DNA from: Protea cynaroides
Lineage: Eukaryota > Streptophyta > Magnoliopsida > Proteales > Proteaceae
NCBI GenBank assembly: GCA_028583415.1
Contig: CM053267.1
Location: 22,265,814 to 22,329,813, forward strand
Direction of reading: 5' to 3'
DNA length: 64,000 bases
In this document: one piece after another, positions 33,640 to 43,012 of the stretch
Layout of the letters: the number at the start of each line of letters is the position of its first letter
How positions within the stretch are numbered: position 1 is the stretch's first letter
The notes under the pieces: generated by a model
Databases searched by the model: none
What the model was told of the DNA's origin: nothing
Seen by the model: only the letters and a program-made list of their open reading frames with translations
Program-made: the position numbers and the translations under genes

Positions 33640-34927
33640 ATGGCAGGCGGAAACGGTCATAGAGGCTCACGAAAGCGTCACCACTCCAGGGTGCACCAAG
33701 CCGAGGACAACGTGGAAATAGGATCTATTGATGAGCAAAACCTAAACCCGGAGGGTGGAGAAGGGCAGATTCCTAGAGCACCAACAAATTTGCCAGGCCC
33801 TCCACACACTAACTCCGAGGCAATTGTAACAAATTTGGTCTATCAGATGGAAGCTCAGCAGAAAGCTTTCCTTAATGAGATGCTGAAGATGTTCAGGCCA
33901 CCAGGATATATCCCAACAGAAGGTATGCTTGAGTCTGGGGGAAAAAACAACACACTACCAATGGATGGTAGTACTAGGCCGATGGGCCAAGGACAGAATC
34001 TACAACCACCACACCAGTTTCCAATGTCGTCTGCCTATCAAGGGATCTATCCATACCCACCACCATGGTATGGAACAAATGCACAGGGGCAGAATGACCT
34101 AAGCCGCGTGGTGGATAGGTTTTTGAAGCTGAAACCCCCTACCTTTACAGGAAAACCAGGAAAACCACTATGGCCTGCATAATGGGTTGCCGAGATGGAG
34201 AAGAACTTCCATTTAATGACTTGCTCGGAGGATGAGAAGGTGTTGTTTGCTACGCACATGCTCAAGGAAGATGCTAATGCCTGGTGAAATTCTTTCCAGA
34301 CATACTTAGAGACAAGGCACACTCAAATCACTTGGGAGATATTCAAGGGAGCTTTCTTTGATAAGTACTTTTCGAAGAGCTTTCGAGACCAAATGGAGAA
34401 GGAATTCTTAAACCTACAACAATCCCAGTCGACTATTGATGCTTACCAGCAGAGGTATGAAAAGCTATTTTTCTTTACTCCGGCAAGCATGCAAGAGGAA
34501 GAAACTAAGACCCGCAGGTTCACCATGGGATTGCGAGGAAGTATCCGAGAGCACATCTTAGGTTTGGAGAAGAAAGTATATAATGAGGCTGTACAGATTT
34601 CTAGGGTAATTGAATCAAGCCAAAGAGATAGTTTCTTTGCTCAAAATAGGGGACTGAAGAGGCCTACTACTGAGACTTTGGGTGGAGGAAACCCTAGACC
34701 ATTCCGACCATACAGGGCTCAGTATGCTATGGTGCCAGCAAGGAATACTACTGCACCACCACCATCACAGTTGGCTGGACAAAACCCAAATGTCAAATGT
34801 TTCAACTGTCAACAATTGGGTCATTATGCAAAGACCTGTACTCTACCTAAGAAACAACTGCCATAGCAAGAAAAGATATTTACAGTCACTACTGAGGAGG
34901 CAGCCGCATCACCTGATGTGGTTACTG
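33640..34927 (+). pseudogene. E4 gag
   Basis: ATG at 33640; one frame to the putative splice donor at 34928, with stops at 34180 (TAA), 34285 (TGA for Trp) and 34864 (TAG). The N-terminal 150 residues are basic then Q/P/N-rich. The gag core has VVDRFLKLKPPTFTG, KPLWPA and FFDKYFSKSFRDQME, then FTPASMQEEETKTRRF and GLRGSIREHILG. A complete CCHC knuckle stands at about 34798-34840 (CFNCQQLGHYAKTC). Typical chromovirus gag; three nonsense codons make it inactive. Confidence 0.85.
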
Positions 34928-35007
34928 GTATGATTCTGTCCCTTACTATTTGGCTTACTGTTTTGTTGTGTGTGAGTATGTAAAACTAAGGGATAATTAA
35001 ATTTTAG
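34928..35007 (+). other. E4 putative intron at gag/protease junction
   Basis: After DVVT the sequence reads G/GTATGATTCTG, and the protease frame resumes after ATTTTAG/AA at 35008. Removing 80 nt joins gag (frame 1) to pro (frame 0) in phase 1. The homologous interval in E5 is 74 nt and also restores frame. Unspliced RNA would terminate within about 12 codons after the donor, giving Gag alone. Confidence 0.6.
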
Positions 35008-37841
35008 AAACTGTAAATATAGCTGGTGTACTCGTCAGAGTACTCTTTGACTCTGGGGCCACGCACTCCTTTGTTTCTATGTATTTTGGGAAGCGAATGG
35101 AATTACCTGTCAAGTATTTAACCCCAAGCTTGATAGGTCATTCTCCGCTAGGAGTAGAAGTGGCGTTGAATGAATACTATGGGCCGTGTACAGTTAGTAT
35201 TGAGGGCCGAAACCTAGAAGCAAACCTGGTTCAACTCGAGATGGCAGACTTTGACGTCATCTTGGGAATGGATTGGCTAGGCCATCATTCAGCTAGCTTA
35301 ATATGTGGCGAAAGAAAACTTGTTTTTAAAGATGATAAGGGATAGGAGTTTAGCTTCACTGGAACAAAGTTACCTAGGAAGCGGAAGTTGATCCTCTCCG
35401 TCCTAAAAGCTAAGAGATGCTTAGAGAAGGGAGGAGTGGGGTACTTAGTGACTGTGGTCGACATCACGGAGGAGGTGCCAAGGATGGAAGATCTAGATGT
35501 AGTACGAGAGTTTCCAGATGTATCTCAAAAGATGTACCAGGTCTACCTCCAGACAAGGATACAGAGTTCGTGATAGACCTCATGCCAGGGTCGATGCCGG
35601 TGTCTAAGGTACCGTACAGGATGGCCCCTACAGAATTAAAGGAGTTGAAGACTCAATTATAAGAGTTACTAGATAAGGGTTTCATACGACCAAGCATATC
35701 GCCATGGGGAGCACCTGTATTGTTCGTAAAGAAGAAGGACGATAGCGTACGACTATGTATCAACTACCAAGAGCTGAACAAGTTAACCATTAAGAACCAA
35801 TATCCTTTGCTTAAGATCGATGATCTGTTCGATCAGTTGTAGGGTGCAAAGGTTTTCTCGAATATTGATCTTAGATCAGGGTATCACCAATTGAAGATCA
35901 AGGCAGGAGATATTCCAAAGACTGCTTTCAGAACAAGGTATTGGCATTATGAGTTCCTTGTAATGTCATTCGGGTTGACTAACGCCCCAGCGTCGTTCAT
36001 GGAACTGATGAACTGAGTGTTTCATGACATGTTGGACACTTCGGTCATCATATTCATTGACGACATATTGGTCTACTCAAAGGACAAGGAGACTCATGCA
36101 ACACATTTGAGAGCAGCCCTATAACGTTTGAGAAGGGAGAAGCTTTACGTCAAGTTCAAGAAGTGTGAATTTTGGCTGAAGAAAGTAGCCTTCTTGGGTC
36201 ACGTAGTATCTGCAGACGGTATTAAGGTAGATCTAAGCAAGATCGCAGCAATAATAGGATGGGATGCACCTAAATCAGTTACGAAGATTCGTAGTTTCCT
36301 TGGATTGGCTGGTTACTATAAAAGATTCATGGAAGACTACTTAAGGATCGTCGTTCCACTTACCAGACTAACCAAGAAAGGAGAAAAGTTTATATGGACA
36401 GATGAGTGTGAGAAGTGCTTTCAGACTTTGAAGTTAAGACTAGTCTCTGCACCTATCTTGACCATCCCAGCACCAGGCTTGCTGTTCACCCTATATACGG
36501 ATGCCTCAGGGTTGGGTCTTGGATGTGTGTTGATGCAAGGAGAACAGGTGATTGCCTACACATTAAGATAGTTGAAAGAGCATGAGAAGAACTATCTTAT
36601 GCATGATCTGGAGTTAGCAGCGGTCATTCACGCAATCAAGACTTGGAGGCACTACCTTTATGGTAAAAAGTTTCAGATTTAGTCAGATCACAAGAGTTTA
36701 ACTTATCTTTTTACTCAGAAGGACCTGAATATGAGACAGAGGAGATGGCTGGAGCTATTAAAAGATTATGATTATGACATCCAGTACCATCCGGGTAAGG
36801 CAAACGTTGTAGCTGATGCCTTAAGCAGAAAGTGGACATTGAAACTAGAGGCAGGACCTAATACAAATGATGCATTGTGTGCTACAGCCTCAGGCTCAAT
36901 AGGGAATGATAAAGAGAATATATTAGAGACTGTAGGAGATCCAATGGAACAGGGCTTAATTCATAAGTTCACATTGATGTTCGTAGTTTTGAAGATCTCA
37001 TCGGATCTAACAGATGAGGTCAAAGTAGCAATCCTACAGGATCCACACCTCAAGACTGGGCAAGAAGATCTAGAGAAGGGTAAAAGCAACCCTGACTTTA
37101 CCTTGGATTCAGATAAGGTACTCAGGTATCGTGGATGATTATGTATACCTGAGAGTGAGAACTCAAATATCAGAGATAGAGTTATGATAGAAGCTCAATA
37201 CACCCCATATTCAGTACATCCAGGAAGCCCCAAGATGTACCATGATTTAAGAAGATTATATTGGTGGAGGGGTATGAAAGCGGATGTAGCTCGATTCATG
37301 TTCCAATGTCTGAATTTTCAGCAAGTTAAAACAGAAAGGTAGAGACCCGTAAGTTTGCTACAACCATTATCGGAGCCAGCATGGAAGTGGGATTGTATCA
37401 CAATGGATTTCATCACTGGCCTACCCTTGGCAGCAAGGTCAGTGGATGCAGTATGGGTAATAGTCGATCGACTTACCAGGACAGCTCAATTCATTACTGT
37501 CAGACCTCAATATACCATGGACAAGCTGGCCAAACTATATATGGATAATATAGTCAGACTTCATGGCGTCCCAGAAAGTATAGTATCTGATAGAGATCCT
37601 CGTTTTACATCAAAGTTCTGAGAAGGATTACAAAAAGCTATGGGAACCAAGTTAAAGTTTAACATAACTTTTCATCCTCAGACAGACGGGCAGTCAGAAA
37701 GAACTATTAAAATCTTGGAGGATATGGTTCGAGCGTGTGCCCTAGATTTCAAAGGAGCTTGGGAAGAGAAGCAATCACTCATCGAGTTTGCCTATAATAA
37801 TAGTTACGAGGCTATGATCCAAATGGCTCCATATGAGGCAC
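35008..37841 (+). pseudogene. E4 protease-RT-RNase H-integrase, cut by E5
   Basis: Protease at 35020-35345 with RVLFDSGATHSFVS and MADFDVILGMDWLGHH. One frameshift near 35520-35570 leads to the RT frame: SPWGAPVLFVKKKDDSVRLC, LRSGYHQLKIK, FGLTNAPASF, IIFIDDILVYSK (about 36050). RNase H follows (LYTDASGLGLGCVLMQ at 36495). Then comes the integrase zinc finger (37170-37340) and the core (WDCITMDFITGLP, SIVSDRDPRF, DGQSERTI). About 13 nonsense codons lie in otherwise collinear sequence, most of them CAA/CAG/CGA or TGG changed by C-to-T or G-to-A. The frame breaks at PYEAL where the E5 LTR starts; the C-terminal chromodomain must lie right of the window. Confidence 0.9.
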
Positions 37842-37984
37842 TGTAAGACCCGTATCAAACTAACCCGGTCTTACCACCTTTAACCAGGTCTACCCATCAT
37901 GGTCGATCGAATGGATCAAGTGCGTGAGTGAGATAACGATCCCAGGTATTAAACTGACCCAAAAATACAAAAATAAGGGGGAGG

Positions 37985-38120
37985 GTCGCATACCTAGCAA
38001 GGTAAGGTCAGACCCCCCCAATATAAAAGTCAGACCCTAAGTTTCTAACCGGGGGTCGGACAATTTAGAACCAGGGGTCGATGGGATCTTCGACCCCCTC
38101 ATCGACCTCCAGTCTGTCGA
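37985..38120. promoter_or_regulatory. E5 LTR motif cluster 1 (GGGTCGA type) upstream of TATA
   Basis: Contains gagggtcgcat, aaggtcagacccccc, gggggtcggac, aggggtcgatggg, ttcgacccc and catcgacc within 136 bases, ending about 85 bases before TATAAATA. Same sequence type as the cluster upstream of the E5 antisense gene (41338-41555). Confidence 0.55.
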
Positions 38121-38204
38121 CGAAAACCGTGAATTGGGAACTTTCCTAATTTCAATGGGATTCTTTCCTAATCTCAATGGGACTTGTTTTGGGAGTTTCT
38201 ACTC

Positions 38205-38212
38205 TATAAATA
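38205..38212 (+). promoter_or_regulatory. E5 5' LTR TATA box
   Basis: TATAAATA in the context tctactctataaataggatg; identical at 52480, 54310 and 62325 in the related LTRs. It marks the U3/R boundary: transcription of E5 should start about 30 bases downstream. Confidence 0.85.
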
Positions 38213-38614
38213 GGATGTCCCTAAGCCTCATTCACTCCATTTAGAACCCTAATTGGATTGAGAGAAAGAGAAGAGAAGGAGAAGAAAAAGAGAAGAGAAG
38301 AAAAGTGGAGAAGAAGATCAAAGAGAAGACTTCAGAGGAACTAGCCTAATTCTCAGGTATGGATACTATCTCCATGTAATTCTAAAGACCTTAGAATAGA
38401 TAGGGAAGTGGGAATGATCTAGGAGAAACCCAAATCATCCACCCATGGTTAGGTTTTCATGGAAAACCATGGGGGAGTTCATAAAAACCATATAGGTGAA
38501 TAAACTATGGTTTTAAACCATAGAAAATGTATGGAATGGATTGTAGAAGCAAGCCATAGGACCCAAACACGAAGGAATGGACTGTAGGACCTAAATTTTG
38601 ACTAAACCCACGAG

Positions 38615-38752
38615 GGGCCGCACGGGGGTCGATGGACAATCGACCCTACCAGACCCTAACATCGACCCCAATCTTAGGGAAGTTCAGAATCTGGGTGGTA
38701 GCACCCAGGGTCGATGGAACCTCCGACCCTGGCATCGACCCCCAGTTAACAG
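38615..38752. promoter_or_regulatory. E5 LTR motif cluster 2 (GGGTCGA type)
   Basis: Paired, partly palindromic elements: gggggtcgatgg...atcgacccta, catcgacccc, then agggtcgatggaa...tccgaccctgg and catcgacccc. Located downstream of the TATA box, in the leader. Confidence 0.55.
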
Positions 38753-39061
38753 TAAGCTTTTTAAAATCAGAATTAATTCTAATTAAATTCTATCGACTTG
38801 ATTAGGTCTTCTAATGATATAATAGTGATATTTAATTGATATAACAATAACTTGATATTTTATTTATGAGTACCACAGTTAGATTTCTCAATTCATTTAC
38901 TATAAAACTTCTGCTATTGTGTATTTATTTTGATTATGATTGTGGATGTGTATGGTTTTATTTTTAATGGACATAGCCTATTAGAGATCCTGGTTGAACC
39001 GTTGGTTTATTAACGGTTCATCACACCATTCTGAATGGTAAAGAATTGGGGTGTGACAACT

Positions 39062-39073
39062 TGGTATCAGAGC
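39062..39073 (+). other. E5 primer-binding site, initiator tRNA-Met
   Basis: TGGTATCAGAGC, three bases inside the LTR end; exact match to the standard site of chromoviruses primed by initiator tRNA-Met. Confidence 0.95.
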
Positions 39074-39341
39074 ATCTCACGCCTTGTCTGTGAAACCAGC
39101 ATATTTCCATAAAAGTCCATGAACTGAGATAGGATAAAAATTAAAAGATGTAATAATAACATACCATCAACATCTGTATTGTTTGAGACAAAATTGGAAG
39201 AGAATAATGTATTTATTAAATGAGAAACAAATTTATATACACCCACAGAAGAACAAACATATATATACATGACTAAAGCAGAGTACAGTCCACAATCCAG
39301 ACAGTTACTCTGAAGTACAAAAGGAAGATAAAAGAAATACA

Positions 39342-40732
39342 TCAAGAAGCTAGAGGTGATGGGGGAGGCGATGCATCACGGTCTCTATCATAGTCCTCAG
39401 CGTAGACTCTAGTCAACCAAGCTATCTGAGTTTGGGTCGTCTGGAGACTAGCTGTGAGATCAGCCACCCGCTGGTCAGTCACACGCTGAGCATCCCTAAG
39501 CTCTCCCATCCGCTGATCTGACATGCATAGAGCAGCTAGAAGCTCTTCCACCCGCTGATCTGACCTGCGCTGAGCAGCCAGAAGCTCTCCCACCTGCTAA
39601 TCGGACAAGCGCTAAGCCTCTAGAAGCTCTCATATCCTCAAGTCAGACATGCGCTGAGCCTCTCGTATCTCGTGCAATATCCCCATCATGTCATTAGAAG
39701 GAGCATACGAAGGACCAGCTGCATACGAAGGACCAGCTGAAGAAGACGGACCAGCTTCTGTAGTATGAGTAGGTGATGGAGGAGGTATGGCATCTACATC
39801 CATGTATAGCCGATCGTCATCATCCCCATGAACCCCTGCTCCAACTGCTGCTGCTGCTGCCTCAGCATCAGCCATCTCCACTCGAGTGCGAGGGTGCACC
39901 ATTGTGTTCCTCTCCTCATCGCTGACCTGGGCATCCCGCATGCCCATCTTGCAAATAGCCTCCCAATCTAGAGGCGATGAGAAGGATTTCTCCTGAATCT
40001 TCTCATCCAACAAATCAACCCCCAGGCGGGTAAGCAAGGTAGTGATCATGCGTCCATAAGGAAGGTTGCCAGTATAACCGGGCAACGTGGCACTGATCAT
40101 CGTCCGCATGATGATATAGGGATGGCAGAGATGCTGCCTAGTGCATATGCAGTACAGTAGATACTGGGTCAACTGGGAGTCCCTCTCGTAATGTCCACTC
40201 TGCGGTATCAGGTTATGCTGAATGATCTTACAGTATACCCATGGATCTGAACGCAGATAACTCGCTTTCATCTCCCAGCGATCAGGTCTGATGAGCTGAC
40301 GGTCTATCTCAGCCCTCATCTATAATGAAAAGAACTGGGGCTCTCTAGGGGCACAGAATACGAAGGAGCCGCCATAGGAGATACCCAGTAAGTCCGCTAG
40401 CTGTCGATAGTCAAAAGAAATATCAACCCCCTTGACATAACTAGTGATCCGAAGCTCACCACCTCTCTCAACATCGCTGTAATCCCCCACCATTGGAGAT
40501 TACAATAGAACTGGTGTACCAGGTCAGGACAGGTACAGGCGTCATAGGTGATGACAGGGAGCCATCCCATATCGCCAAAGGCCCCCTCCACAATGAACAA
40601 GGCCAAGCTAGCCAAGTCCACTTTGTGGCCTCCCTCTACTTTCTTGCGAGCGTAGCGGACATACTTTGTCTCAGCTTCAGTGGAACGGAAGCGAAGATGA
40701 TCGCGAACACTGCGTACCTTGGTACGAGCCAT
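39342..40732 (-). pseudogene. E5 antisense ORF (aORF), putative-plant-transposon-protein type
   Basis: Minus-strand gene from ATG at 40732 (MARTKVRSVRDHLRFRSTE) to the stop at 39342, about 460 codons. Segments: 40732-40397, then a frameshift near 40490, then 40390-40322 with TSYVKGVDISFDYRQLADL, a stop near 40320, 40319-39630 (229 clean codons), three stops, and 39593-39342. Conserved with E4: FGDMGWLPVI, VHQFYCNLQ, LIPQSGHYERDSQLTQYL, YIIMRTMI, LPYGRMITTLL, an acidic stretch (GDDDDRLYMDVD), then a repeated R-x-SDQR-x-x-EL unit likely to form a coiled coil. The order fits the putative plant transposon protein domain (YVKGV-x-ISF then LLG). Position between primer-binding site and gag, antisense, as in E4. 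Confidence 0.75.
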
Positions 40733-40737
40733 AGTAT

Positions 40738-40865
40738 CTGCAAATGAGAAAGGAAAACAAATAATGGCTTAGTAGAGAGGAAAAACCTAAAATTTTGACA
40801 TAATAATGACGTAAATTGGTCAAAAGCCTCACTTTTCACCCATATACATGGGCAGGAGGACTTAC
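40738..40865 (-). other. Putative 5'-leader intron of the E5 antisense gene
   Basis: Minus strand: GTAAGTCCTCCTG begins at 40865; CTCATTTGCAG ends at 40738, five bases before ATG. 128 nt, T-rich before the acceptor. Conserved in position and signals with E4 (120 nt). Confidence 0.62.
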
Positions 40866-41241
40866 ATAGATCCTAATCTATCCTGTGAGACTCATACAGT
40901 CAAAAATTTCAACTAATGAGATTGAATTGGAAGAAATTTCAAGAAATTCAAAATCTCGACAAAATTAGGGCAAAAAGAGTAAATTCCAAGTTTCTCGATA
41001 ACCAACTGATGAAACTCAAATATTTTTGAGGGCTTTCGTTCCATGAGTCACCAACAACAAAAGCCCCCAATAAAAATCAAATTTTTACGATTGGAAAAAG
41101 TTTAATTTGAAAAATACGAGATATACGAGCAAAAATCTAGGTAAAGAAACCTAAAAACATGAAAACGTAGAAGATATACCTATAGAGGAGGTGTAAACAA
41201 TGAATCAAGGAGTTCAAAATACCAACGGATCGGAGTTGTCA

Positions 41242-41555
41242 CTGTAGCAACTCAGAGGGGCAAGACGAGTCGAAGCGAAGAAGAAAGAATGGGAAATGGA
41301 CTTTAAATCAGAACTTAAAAATCTGATTTTTAGTCTAGGGGTCGGAAACTTTGACTAAAACCATTGACCCACCCATCAACCCCCGCATCGACCCTCGGCT
41401 CTCGGTGATCTGACAGAGAACCAGGGGTCGCACCCTGGGTCGGACATCTTCCGACCCCCCCAATCGACCCCTGGCTCTCGGTAAGAATGGGTGATTTCTC
41501 AGGGTCGCATACTGAGAGTCGGACACCTATCGACCCCCACCATCGACCCTGCAGT
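41242..41555 (-). promoter_or_regulatory. E5 antisense promoter region with GGGTCGA cluster
   Basis: From the ATG outward: TGAGTTGCTACAG (minus; 41242-41254), identical with E4; TATA-like TTTAAAG near 41302; then 41338-41555 with about nine GGGTCG/CGACCC elements (for example ggggtcgg, tcgaccct, gggtcgcac, ccgacccccc, tcgaccccc). The cluster matches the two E5 LTR clusters in motif and differs from the E4 type. Confidence 0.55.
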
Positions 41556-41697
41556 GAAAACACAGCATTTTTGACAGAATGATCTAAAAATATTGAAATT
41601 TGCATTTGTTAGTGGTTTGAAAATATGAGAATGAAGTATTTAATGATTGTCTCTCGTGTTCAATGATTTTCAGGCAATCCCACTATTAGATTAGTCA

Positions 41698-42938
41698 ATG
41701 GCAGGACGCAGAGTAACGAGACAAAGCCGTAACTCTATCCCACCACCACCACTTATGGGGGAAGATAACCAGACACACCCAGAAACACAAGGGAACATGA
41801 ACACGGTACCGTCCGTCATAAATGGGTAGACAAATCCTATAAATTTGCCAGCTCCACCTACAGACTTGGCCACAGTCATAATGAACTTGGCCCAACAGCT
41901 ACAGCAAATGCAATAGTCACAAGCTACTATACAAGCTGCCATAGGCATAACTCTTCCAGCTGCACAGACACCTCCAATGCCAGCAGGACAGGCAAGCACA
42001 GCACCAGGGGGAAGTAACACAATACCCCACGCACCTCAGACTCCTATCATGCAGGCTCAAGTACAAAATCCTGAGATAGCTCAAGGTGGATATCAATACC
42101 AACCACCTATGTATGGAGCGTATGTCCCGCAGCAACTAGACCACTCCAGATTGGTAGAGCGTTTTCTGAAACTGAAGCCCAAAGAGTTTAATGGCAAGCC
42201 AGTAGATCCTTTATGGCCGGCACACTGGGTTGACGAAATGAAAATAAATTTTATGATGATGACATTAAATGAAGAAGAAAAAGTGTTGTGTGCCACCTTT
42301 ATGCTGAAAGGAGATGCACACCATTGGTGGAGGTCTACCAGGACATATTTATTAACAAAGCACGCCCAACTGACTTGGGATATTTATAAGGAGGTTCTTT
42401 GAGAAGTACTTTCCGAGAAGTTTCAGAGATTCTATGGAAAGAGAGTTCCTGAGTTAATATCAGGGGCAAATGACCGTGGATGCATATCAATAGCGTTATG
42501 AAGAGCTGTTCTTCTTTGCACCCACCAGTATGCAAGAGGAAAACACCAAGACCCGAAGGTTCGTCATGGGACTTAGGGGAAGCATCCGCGAGCACGTACT
42601 GGGACATGAAAAGAAAATCTATAACGAAGCAGCACAAATTGCTGAGAGTTATTTCATGCAAAACAGAGTTATAAAAAGGCCAGCTGGAAATTCTTATAAC
42701 GGAGGGAATAACAAGACATTCAAACCCTTCCGTGCTCAAGGCTATACCGCTGCAACCAAGACTACTCCCGTAGCTCAACAGCAACAAAAGCCAACTACTG
42801 AAGGGATAAAATGTTTTAACTTCAACCAAGTGGGACATATCGCAAGGGAATGTCCTAAGCCCAAGAAACAGCTACATCAAGGACGAGTTTACGCGGTTAC
42901 GTCTGAGAATGCTGTCGCATCGCCTGATGTGATCACAG
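41698..42938 (+). pseudogene. E5 gag
   Basis: ATG at 41698 (MAGRRVTRQSRN). Stops at about 41827 and 41911, then a clean frame 41977-42402 with LVERFLKLKPKEFNG, VDPLWPAHWVDEM and DAHHWWRS. A 1-nt deletion at about 42398 shifts to the frame that continues through FAPTSMQEENTKTRR and GLRGSIREHVLG to the zinc knuckle. The knuckle reads CFNFNQVGHIAREC: the second cysteine is phenylalanine (TGC to TTC), so zinc binding is lost. Ends DVIT at the putative splice donor 42939. Confidence 0.85.
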
Positions 42939-43012
42939 GTATGACTTAAATTGTTTTAAGTTAGTTGTATTACATGGTATGAGCATTTAGACTAAACCAA
43001 AACAAATCACAG
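42939..43012 (+). other. E5 putative intron at gag/protease junction
   Basis: ATCACAG/GTATGAC at the start and AAATCACAG/GTATCG at the end; removal of 74 nt joins gag (frame 2) to pro (frame 1) in phase 1. Unspliced RNA stops two codons after the donor. The ends share the direct repeat atcacaggtat. Confidence 0.6.

Larger units (their letters stand above)
37842..39058 (+). mobile_element. E5 5' LTR (Tekay-like), internally deleted
   Basis: TGTAAGACCCGTATC to GGGGTGTGACA, 1217 bp. TATA box TATAAATA at 38205. GGGTCGA motif clusters at 37985-38120 and 38615-38750. Compared with the E5 3' LTR and E6, the U5 region from about 38830 is missing roughly 1 kb, including the conserved mini-ORF; the junction lies in TTGATATAACAATAAC. 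A leader donor (CTCAG/GTATGG) stands at 38358. Left flank ggcac. Confidence 0.9.
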
